Assembly: GCF_901933205.1 (NCBI RefSeq)
Contig: NC_044572.1
Location: forward strand, 18,748,501-18,812,500
Origin: Camarhynchus parvulus
Taxonomy: Eukaryota; Chordata; Aves; Passeriformes; Thraupidae
Length of the DNA stretch: 64,000 nucleotides
Direction: 5' to 3'
The notes under the pieces were generated by a model that was not told the origin of the DNA, ran no database searches, and saw only the letters and a program-made list of their open reading frames with translations. Position numbers and translations under genes: made by a program. Within the stretch, counting starts at the first letter, position 1. Each line of letters starts with the position of its first letter. This document shows, in pieces, positions 42,301 to 54,300 of the stretch.

Positions 42301-45300
42301 AGAAATATCAGAAACTTATTTCATGGAATCAGCCTGAGAGAGTAAAAGAATGGATTTTTAAGCTCTCCAGTAAAGTAAAATTGGTTAACTGACAACCTAG
42401 ATGCAAAGCTGAAAGCAAAACACTTATCTCTACCTTTATGAACTGTAAATACCAGGTGACTGACTTAGAGATCACCTTGTTTCTAACCAGCCTGAATCCA
42501 TTTAACTAAACTAATTTTACCAGGAATGAAATACAGTTTAACCAAGAAAGTAAATATATCAAGAAAAAAACCTATCAGCACCAAGATATTATGTAGACCT
42601 ATACTTGCTAGATACAATACATTAAATCCTTTTAATCCTTGTACACTTCTTAAAACACAAAGACAAGTACAGTTTAAAAAGCTGACACGCATTTCTAGGT
42701 CTGGGGGTTTTACACACTCAAGTGAACTTGGGGTTTTTTTTCCATTCTGCCATATGGATAGAAGTATGGAGGTTTTCCCTTCATAATAAAGTGAGCAGGT
42801 GTCATAATTACAATGGCATGCACCACAAGGTAGGTTTTAAATTTTTTAAACCTAATATAGGCTTGTTGAAGGAGCTTTAGATCAGGGAGGCTGTGTTTGT
42901 TTTCTTTTGTGTTTTTCTCAATGAGAGATTGTTTGTCTCTTTTTGCACCTGGAAAACATATTAGAAAGGAAAAAAAACTACTGTGGAGAGGAAAGATTCA
43001 AATGCACTGCACAGTCTTTTCAATAACATCTTAAATGTAACAATCCCCAAAGTGCTACACACACTAACAGAAAAGCAAGCACGAATCAAGGAAAAACAGA
43101 AGCATCTACACCAAGACTGCCATGTTATTCCTTGGTTCTGCTGATTTATGAAAGACTTTCACCAGTACTAAGCTACCAAACTTACTACATCATCAGTGGA
43201 TGTGTTTAGAAAAACTTGAGTAACAATTTCATTGAACCCTAGACAAGCTTCAAGAAGGAAGCTATGGAATGGCTAACCAGTGCCTGAGCTTCTTTGGCTT
43301 TTATCATTCTACTGGGAAATTCAAATCATCCTAAAGAATTTTTTTTATTTATAATTTTGGAGCCAAGGGGCAATGACTTTAATACACTTCAGGATGAAAC
43401 TTCACAACAATAACAGTAAACAATAAGAAAACTTTTAAATGAACATGTTTTACAATTTTTTCTGTTGACTTTTCTAGTGTTCTTTTACTTCCCATGTTAA
43501 TTTCATCTAAAAGGCAAAAACCAATAAAATTCTGACCAAAGGAACACTTAGGAGGACTTCAAATTACATTTTGTAACACACTGAAATCAACAGCAGTCCC
43601 TATACATAAGGAGGTGTCAGGAAGGACAAGGGACACAAGAACAGCAGGAAGGAAAAGGGCATAAACAACTCAGTGTCTGGAAAGAATATACCTGATTTCT
43701 GTAAAGTGAAGCATCAGCAACCACATCAAATTCCTCCCCCAGATCCAAACCACCAAGACAAAGTTTGCCATGAGGGCTTACCAAGGTTACAGCTTTCCAC
43801 TGAAAGCCACTGCAGGGGTAACCCATTCTAAGGCCTTCTGCATCCAAATATCTCAGTCACAAGACATCTTCTTGTCCTTAACTCTACATTTCCTCCTTCT
43901 TTTAGGTTATATCTCCTCTCACAATTTTTTCCTTTTCTTTTATAATCTTTTTTCTTCCCAAGGAAAGTTGAGAAGCGTTACTTCTGAATGTGAATTGACT
44001 TCAAATGCATACAACATCAAAGAACTGGAGAACAGTGCAGGAAAATCTCTGAAAGAAATGCTCAGCTTTTACACTGGTAAGAATAAAAATTTCAACAAGC
44101 TGCTGAGACTGCTCAAGAGACACAGCTCCTACAAAATGACTTCTTGCAGTTGCACCCTCTTCTACCACAAAGATGCATAAAAACTCTAAGAAGAGTTCTG
44201 AAATATCCAGTTTGGAATTCAAAAAAGGATTAACAGAGGGACATGAATTCCCACAATATTTAACAAATATGACAGCTTTCAATCAAGTCTGTCTCAAAGG
44301 CCACACAAACTAGCCATCTTCCCTACTGCCACAAAACCAACAAACTGTTAGGTCCCAATGGAGAACTCTGCATGCTTCACTTTTGTAAGGTCTCTATTCA
44401 GTCACAGCCCTAAAATACTCCAAAAAAAGGTAGCAGCACCTCACCAACATAAACATCCATCCATAAAACCACATGAGAGTCCCCCATTCTAAGGAATGTA
44501 ATGATATCAAATGTCTAATCTTTTTCAAGCTTTACTGTAAGGAAAATAAAGGAGAGAAATTACTCTTAACAAGGACTGAAAATAGTATTGCCAGTGAGTG
44601 AAAGCTAAGGGAGCATTAAAGGCAGGCAGAACACACATATCCCATTTATATACTTAGTTCAGATGTTCTAAACTCCTGTGCAGAGCTGATAAATGCCATC
44701 TGTACATTCTGTAAAACCAAGATTCAGCAGAAGACACAATTCCAAGGAAGAACATATGACAAAATAAAGGGCCAACAACAAAATTGACAAAGAGAACTTT
44801 AATCTTGGTTCACAAGACCAGATTCAGGCAGCTCCTGAAATCTTTCTTACTGTAAGAAAAAATAAGGCATGATTGCCATGCAGCCCTTGGGTAAGCACTG
44901 TAACAATGCTGGTCCTGAACAAATTGAAGAGCCCAGATTTATGGTGCAGCTAAATACCAATACAGAATGCCTCGAGTTCAGGCATCATGATTAATCAGAA
45001 AGCTTTATTTCTCACCAGGGATCTACTTTTTGGCTTTTGTTTCTTACCTAAAAAATTATGTAATCCCATCTTAACTCCACAGCTACATGTTGCTAGATAA
45101 TAAATATGGTGCAAAATTTCTGGAATTCTACAGCACCCGATGTGCATTGCTTCCTTGTAGAGCAGGGGGTAGCGGAATGAAGAAGGGGAAGGAAATACAT
45201 TCTGATTGTTTCTGTTTCTCCCACAAAGACTCAATCTACAAAATTATTACATAATATGACTTCACAAATACACTTTGGTTCAAATTCTTCATTTTTTTAG

Positions 45301-48300
45301 CTCATTTACTTGTTTTATCACTCTAAAGATCAACACCTGCTCATTCATTTTCTTTAACTTACTTTCAGAGAAACATTTGTCAGACCAGTGAAAAAGACCA
45401 GCCTCTCATCAAAATACCAAATTAAGGATGCATGCATTTTAGCTGTGATCTGTTACCAGCAGAAGAGACATAAACTGTATCTTTTCAAACTTTGGACTTC
45501 AGTGTTTGGAAAAAATGAATAACACAAGTGAACAATAAATAGTTCACTTCTAACAAACTAGAATTTCTTCTAATGCAGAAGAAATAAATGAGTTCAGCTT
45601 TTCCTTTAAATGGCATTAATAATTCATAACATTTCCACATGGAAGTATCATTTAACTCGTTAAATGATATTTACACCTATTTGTATTTACACCTATTTGC
45701 AATTCATTTTTGTCTCAGGAATGCATAGCCCTCTTGAAAGGGGTTTCTACAGGAGTTTATTTGATTAAAATACATTCCAAAGTTGGGCATTTAACAGTTC
45801 ACTGTTACAAAAGAAGAAAAAGGTTTTCTGACCCCACTCTCACCTTTCTCAGAGTGCTTAGTGTCAGACCTCCCATTTGCCCTGCTCAAACTGCTGAACA
45901 GCAGCAACAAAAAAACCAAGTGGAGAGTCTTCTGTTGTTTTAGTGAGCTACATTAGTTTCGTGAAGAACATGAAAGATGGACAGTAACAGGCATAGACAG
46001 ATGCAGAACAGAGAAGCAAGATCTCATGAGTTCAGGGAACAGGAGACTAACTTCTCTTTTGGAAGACCTAAAACACATGCACACTATCAGCAACCACCAG
46101 TGCTTACTCCTTCAAAACCAAACTGCTTGGGTTGACCTTGAGTTACTGCATTTTTATGCCTTCTCTATTACAGAAATCCTTATCCTCCGCTACCTTTGGC
46201 TGTTCCAAGTTTTTAAACCTCAACAACATTTTAAAATCTACTTTTCTTATTGATAATTAAGCAAAATCATCTGATTGCCTAAATCCCTCATTTTTCAGCT
46301 GCTGTTTGATGTCCTCAAATAATGTTAATGTATCAGAATGCTCTATTAGCACAAAGTACTCGTATCAGTTCTTTTGTCATTTATAGATTTTCTGCACTTT
46401 GTGTCACTAAACACTGTAAATCCTGAGCTGTCACATCACAACTAGCATCCCCAGTGAAAAGCTGTGCTTAGTTCTTGCTCGTCCCAAATAAGAGGCCAGA
46501 TCTGCTTGGCCTCTAATGTAGGACTAGTAGCTATTAGAAATATAACCGTAATAATAACTGCAGAATGAAAGATGACCACAATCCCCAAGTTTCAAACTCA
46601 AATCTTAATGTATCTTATTTTTTAACAGGCATCCATCTAGCTAGCATTTTGAACAGTAGAACCCACAGCAGAAAAATACAGTGCAGCAGCAGTGCTGCTG
46701 CAGTCACAGTAATAAAAGGATACAGGCAAGAGATAGTTTAGAGGGAGAAGTAGGACACTACTGCCAGCATTATTCTTATACATACAGCTCTAAGCATAAC
46801 ACTTGTTTTTAAGAACCATTCTCAATTCAATTACTTAAATACTCAAAAGCCTCACTTAAATGAGTAATGGTCATAATTTTAACTGTCAATGGTAAAAAGA
46901 CTCAAGAATCAATAATAAAAATGCCATCCAAATCTTCTATGAGGTGCAAGACTACCAACACTTATCCAGAATGAGCTAGTCCTTTGCTATGTAACACTAA
47001 AATACACTGCTTCTGTTATCTGTAGTTTAGTATTAATTGTTAGTAATGGATATGCAGTGCCAAACACTTGAGTAGCGCTTTCTAACTTCAAAAATGGTGC
47101 AAGATTAACTAAACCAATGCAACTATGTATTGCCAGTGCTCACCTTCATTCATTCCTATAAAAATTACAAGTTTTAATTACGTATTATGTTACATACTGT
47201 GAAATGCTCCACTGTCTGCAAGGTAACCTAAAGATACCTGTCACATACATATCATGAAATAGGCAAGTAGAATGGCATACAGAAAGAATCCATTCAATTT
47301 TCCTGTCTCAGTCAGCTTAACATCATAGATCATCTTTAACTGCATACGGTCTACCAGAACCCAAGATAGGGTATGGGTGAAATATACAACTTCATAAAAA
47401 AGTATCAACATCACCTTCTAGAAACTGTTACAAAGTACTAGTAATCTATTAAATCCAGAATCCAAAACCAAGAAAAAGAAATTTCAAAGCACCTTATACT
47501 TCTGCATCTCTCATAGTAACAGCTATAGAATTGAAATCATGCTGGTTTTGAATGGTATAGAGTTAATTTACTTCATCTAGTTGGTGTGGGGCTGTGTTTT
47601 GGATTTGTGCTGAAAACAGTGTTGATAAACAAGGAATGTTTTCATTTTTGCTGAGCAGCCCTTATACAGGGCCAAGGCCTTTTCTGCTTCTCACCCCACC
47701 AGTGTGTGGGCTGGAGGTGCACCAGAACCTGGGAAGGGACACAGCCAGGAAAGCTGACCCTAAATGACCAAAGATATCCCACACCATAGGACATCACACT
47801 CAGTATATAAACATCAGGGAAGAAGAGAAAGGTGGGATGTTCAGAGGGATAGCATTTGTCTTCCCAAGTAACAGTTACAACTAATGGAGCCCTGCAGTAC
47901 TGGGGATGCCTGAACACCTGCCTGCCCACGGGAAGTGGTGAATGAATTCCTTGTTTTGCTTTGCTTGCGTGCACAATTTCTGCTTTACCTATTAAACTGT
48001 CTTTACATCAACCCACAAGTTTTTTCACCTTTACCCTTCCGATTCTCTCCCCCATCCCATAAGGGAGGAGAATGAGCAAGTAGCTGTGTGAGGGTGAGCT
48101 GCTGGCTAGGAGTTTTATTTTCTTTCACAGTAAAAGACTAAAATGTGTACTTTGAGATGGAAAAAAGACAGTTGTAACGTAAGCAGCCTTACAAAATTCT
48201 ACATCTTGCAAACTAGTTTTTAGGTATACCTGAGGTGGTATGCTTTTTATTTTGATCTTGTAATAATTAACTAATCCCAGCTGACAAGCTTAATGCTACT

Positions 48301-51300
48301 GAGGTGTTTGCTGTACCAATGTATACTAAAAGCATTACTCTTTTCTCAGTAATATATATAATGTGTTAGTGTAGGGTAAAAAAATATGAGGGAGTCAAAT
48401 CAGTAATTCCATTATAATCTTGAGAATTGAGACAAGAAGTTCCTACTTTTTCTCTTACTAAAATAAAAGAAAACATAAATTGAAATGAGCTTATATTCTT
48501 AAGTATTTTTTCTTGACCTCAACAAGAGATCACTGTGCTGGTGCCAGCTCCAGTAAATGTCATGCAGTTGATTATCAGGATGACAGTTGTATACACAGAA
48601 CACTGCACAAGTTGACAGAGAATTTTAGTGAGCAACAAGTCAAACCAGACTGTCACCTTTCCTCTTAATCCTGCAGATAAAAATATCTATTACTAAATAT
48701 ACTCAGATAGAGTAGCTTTCTAATGAAATTTTGTTTACACAGCCACATGCTGTCAGTATTCCCAGACAGTTAGACTTCCAACAGAATTTGACATGAAGAG
48801 ATGTATTAAAAAAGAAAAGACTACACTCCTATGAAAGTCAATACAGAACAGGTGTCCAGAAAGAGAAACACTCTTCACTGGCAACAACAGTAAAGACGGA
48901 AGGATGAAAACATCTCTCTTTTCAAACCCATGGAACCCAGAAATTCAGTTTTAGGAAACATGAACTGGGTTCTGCATCTTAGATAGATATTAGTGTGTCT
49001 ATACACTGAAATGCATGTGGTTTATATTTACTGATCAGCTTTTAGAGGTGTTTCAGAGGCATGTTTCTTTCCCTCTGACTGAACAGAATTTGGAGTAAAT
49101 TAACAGGGATGTGCATCACCCTTTGCATCTATACCACACAGTTCTTATTCAAATAATATTTATCTAGTATTACTTCAAATACTAAAATTGAAATAATTTC
49201 AAAGTGGTTGCAAACCACTTTTCTTCTAGTTATCTTTAACATTCTTAGAATTTTGCTTCAGACATCAAGACCAGTTGAAAGGATTAAACAGTCAAATAAA
49301 TTAAACTGACTAACAAAATTTACAAATTTAATAAAAATGCAATAGGATACTACATTACTGAGATGAGTTTGGAGCTTTTGTCCCCTAAAAAGTTACATAA
49401 AACCCCCAATGTTCAAGTAGCATCATTTAGTTTATGAAATGAGGCAATTCATAGAGGAATGACACAATTAGAATCATCTTTAAAACACTCTATACAGCAC
49501 TATAAAGTGACTCCTTGGGACTAAAACAATATTTTTTGTTGTTGTTGTTTTTCAAGAGAAAACAGAAACTACTGCTTATGCACTGAATGGTAACCCAAAA
49601 ACCTGCAATCTGATCCTACTTTTACCACAGAATCTTCTGTGATGCATAGCAGTTCCATTTTACCTTTTCCCAGTCAGTTGTGCAGACAGTGAGGAAATGC
49701 CCTGGGAACACTGGATGTGAGCGTTTACAACGAGCCTTGCAACAGCTCACACAGGGCATTAAAGCCATTAAAAAGCATCGAGCACCTTTCTCCCAAATGA
49801 AAGTCACTGCCCTGACACACGAGCACGGGCTCCTGCACAGCACACTGGCAAAGTCTGGGCAGTTCCAAACCCAGTTCCAAACCTGCACACAAGCCTATGG
49901 GAACTTTCAATGCAGAGACATGGTTTAAATCTTCCCTTCCCAAGGGCCTAACAGCCAAACTCCCAGCTACAGTGGAACACAGCAAGTGTGACACACTGCC
50001 ACAACCTCGTCTGAGGTGTTCGAGTTTCCACCCACAGAATCAGAAAAGCTGTAATGTTTCTTTAAGAACAACACAAGCAGCAAAAAGATGCCCACAGCAC
50101 ATTAGTAGCTCAGTATTTAGGACACTTATCCTGGCTCCTGCATTTTAGGTTCTCCTCTGATGCTCTCCAACTTCTGTGATAGTGACAAGAGGCCCTTTGT
50201 TACTATCTTATGCTTTTTGCCTCTTCAATCACTTCTTAGACATCTGCAGTCTTCAGTCATGGGCCCATTTTTGTTTAATTTACATTATATGAGCCACTAC
50301 AGCAGAGTTTTAAATTCTCTCTTCCTGCTCAGCTCAGACCAAAGCACTTCTAGTAGAAAAGGCACCTGAGTAATTCAGCGGCTATACAGTAGTTAATTAC
50401 TACATAATATATTCACATTTTTCAGAAGTCATAAACATATAAAGCTAGTAATGTTGCCTAATTTTCATGTTAGTGGCAAAAAAAATACTTTCATTATACA
50501 AAGGTCAATTCCAGATATGTTTAGTTCCTTCTTTAGTCCCTCCAAATATAAGACTGCCAGTAACATTAAAGCAAGGCATTCTTCCACAGCCTTATGGTGG
50601 CCTAAGAAAGCCTGAGTAAGTACCTGGGCCCTGAAGAAAAGGGATATTATAACTGAATGTCAAGTGACATACTACCAATCCTCTTTTGAAGGATGAGGTT
50701 GTGTCTTTAGAAGGGACACAGCCTCATCACTAAATCATTTCTAAATAGCATCTCTGCCACAGAAACTAACAATGCTTAGGCAGTAGTAATCAGAATATAA
50801 TGAAGCTATTTATTCTGTAGCTTCAACATCGTCATGAAAATTAAATCATACCTAAGGTTTGGTTAGAATTGCTCAGGTTTTTTTTATTATTATACCCTTA
50901 CATATTAGTTACCAATTTTGTTGGCAGCATGCCCAGAAGAGACTAAATACACTATGGAAGGGAAGCACAGGCTTTCAGCTGAGCCTGTTTGTAAAAATGA
51001 CAGTTACTTATATTAACATTTTCAGACCAACTGCTTCTTACTGCAGTGTAATGTCTCACATGCACAAATGGATAGCTTTTGAGGTCTTAGCAAGAAAAGT
51101 GGTTCCAAACCACAACTCATACAGCTACTGCTTGGCAAAACAGAAAGCTTTAATGATGCCTACAGATCAGATTATCCAAATTTCCAAAGAATGAAGATGA
51201 AAGATACAGCAGAAACTACAGTGGTCTTGAGAGGGATTTGGATGCCACACAAACACTACCGTATCTGCGAAAGATATAAATATTTCCTATCATATGACAA

Positions 51301-54300
51301 AAACCTAGATTCTCATGTGATTTACAGAAGAGGAAATAAGGAAAGTCACCTTAAAAAACTGCCCTACTCCTCCAAGATATTTAATACAGTTTATCAAATA
51401 CACAGCATAAGCTGAAAAAATAGCTGACACCATTGACTGAACACACTCAGTTTGAAAGTCCCTCCAAGTGTACCCTGTAGATTACACAGGTATTACCTGG
51501 GAAGCATAGTATCTTCAGTCAAATTCATTTAAGAAAAACAAAAAGTAAAACCCAAAATAAAAGAAAAACCACAAACCCACCAACTTACAAGTTTTGTCAA
51601 TGTGAGTAAAAATCCATGCAAGTACTTTGATAAAACATGACCTAAAATATGATAGTAGTGAAAAACTAAGAAAAAATATGGCAAATATTAATAAGGGTTT
51701 ATCATGCAGCTAATTCTGTAATGTGTCATTCAAAATTGGTTATTCTACCAATATGTTACTAAGAAAAAAGAAGCCCTGCCAAAACCCCATACTTTTATTA
51801 TTTTAGCCCTAAATTTAGATTTAGAGGTACAACTGCATCACAATGCACACTCTTTTCTGCATTACCAGATAAAGACAGAATGATTCACATACACCATTAA
51901 ACAAGTCTAAAGATTAGATTTTTTCTAAGATTATCCAAGAACAACTGGCAATCAATATCCATCCAAAATTGAAGGGATCTTAAAATCCAAATCAAATATT
52001 AAGGAGACTAAGAGTCTAAAGACTGACATTTGCTATTCAATTTCCTGTTTCTATAAATAGAGTTCCTTTGTATAATAAACATTTGGTCAAAAGATTCTTT
52101 GATTCCAATTTTTATGTAATGATTTTTAATAATGTAAAACTAAGTTTACCCACATTCACACAAAATCCTATTAAGCTATTTGTACAGGCACGTGTGCTAG
52201 TGAGCAGTTTGTATGTATTTTTAGAGGCCTAAAAAAAGTGCCAAAGCATATTTGCATTATTGTGTCTGTTATCCCCCTCTGTTGAATTTAGATGACAAAT
52301 TTCCTACAGACAACTGTTAATGAAGCAGTAATAAAAACCTAAAAATAGTAATCATCATAGATTTGAATTTATTTTTTAATAATAAGCAAAATCAGATCGT
52401 TAAAAGAGTATGGCAACATTAGAAAGCAGCAGTTATGTTCTTTGTACCCTCACAGCAAGATTTCCCAAGTGAGTAAGAAGGCATTTTGCCAGCACAGTGG
52501 GCTTGACCACTGGCACCAGAAAAATGTGTCAAGAAGGGATGCCAGTTCTTTGATGAGAGGAAGATATAACAGGTTGAAACATAAGGAATTAGATGCATGT
52601 GTTTATCCACACAGTTGCTAAAATGTCTACTGCTGGTTTTTTTCTTTGTGTAGTCACAAAGGGGATACAAGAAAAGCTCTAACAGAAAATTAAAGCAAAG
52701 TAAGTTGCGTGGAACAGCCTTCCCAATGGATATGTCTCAGTATCACAAAACTGAATGCAAACAGAAATAGAGAAGTGCGTGTACAAATGCACCTGAAGAG
52801 GTTTCCTAATTGGATGCCAGTACCTATGGTTTATCACGTGTTATTTACTATTCAGGGCTTCAGTACAAGATTTTCTTCACGCTTTTCAGCCAAAATTAAA
52901 TTTACCAGAACGGGCTACTTTTAAGCAGATGTGCCACATAATTAGCAACGACAAATCCACTTACTTTTTTCTCCTTCTCATGATGTTTATCCTGAGAGTG
53001 AGAGGAAGAATCACTTAAACTTTGATCATATGACCTATTAGATCCCCGTTTGCTCTTTTTCTAAAAAGAGAAAATATATTTATGGACAGAGAAAAGGAAC
53101 CATTTGAATAAATAAAAAGTATAAAGCATTTCCACTGACAAGATGCTTTATTGCTTGAGGAAAAAAACTTCACTGCTTCAGTTACTGGAAAGCTGACTAA
53201 TTACTGACACTAAAATTCACAAGACTACTGAATATATACCAAGAAAAAAGCCTGTCCCTGTATCAACTTTTACACCTCCCACAAATTTGCAAGATATGCT
53301 TTCCACAGAGAAATGAAATATGCCACTTTTTAAAGGTTAAAAGATGCTAGACACATTTTCAAGTTTTCATAACATAAAACAAAAAAGATGCTGCTCAAAT
53401 GAGTATCACATGAAACCACAGTAATGCCCTGACACATGCCTGAAATGCATTGTAAGGTGACTTCATGATTTACTTATTATTCAAGCAATCTGTCTGGTAT
53501 ATTTTCATTAAAATGGATTAAAAACCAGGATAAAGAAAGCTACAGTCATGTCTGTGATTATAAGTGGCAGATATAATTGCCTGTATTTCTGTAATGTCTG
53601 AGAACCTAGTTCAGGACTGCAAATACTTTATGCTAGGCCAGTGTTCTAAATGTTGGTTTTCTTGTAATTGAGGAAGTATTTAAAGACACTTCAGGCCACT
53701 CTTTTGTCAACCAGTTTTCAGTGGAACAGTAGATGTACAACACTCACCATCTTCAGCAGTAAATACTAAGCACCTGTATTTACCAGGCATTAACAGTCAC
53801 AACAATCCTAAATAAAAATTGAAACACTTAAAACAAACTTGCCAGTCTTTACTGTTCTTACCACTATAGCTTTGTAATGGAAAGCTAACTAATTGTATGT
53901 CAAATATAGAGTTATGTCTTTATCATAAAACTTTAAATAAACATACCTGTTCTCAATCATAGCAGCACTGTTACATTCAAATCAAAGGCATAACAGTGTA
54001 AAGGTTTGCCTTTGCCACTAAATAAGAGACCGTTTTCACCCTTTTTGTAAATACTTAGCTCGAAATAGTAAAAAAAAAAAAAATCTTAGCTTAGTAAGGG
54101 CCTAGAAAGCCCTGATTTATCTTCATTATGAAGCAAATTCATCAGTATTCACAAAAGCACAAAACTAACCTCACCAAGTTAATCTTCTAGAAACTAAATT
54201 GTTGACTGGTCCTGTGTTTTTACCCCACTGCAACCTAAAAGTCACACCAAGTATTCAACTTTTTTAGCAGTGAAAAGTAATCTGCACGTTAAACTATACT

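Larger units (their letters stand above)
40894..52964 (-). other. MLLT10: MLLT10 intron, 12.1 kb
   Basis: This intron contains an ERVL-like solo LTR in the opposite orientation (47540-48129), small palindromes at 45646-45669 and 46682-46702, a 16-bp tandem duplication at 45669-45700, and an unidentified GC-richer stretch at about 49650-50150. The open frames of 60 to 140 codons show no known domain and no splice logic. Confidence 0.85.
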
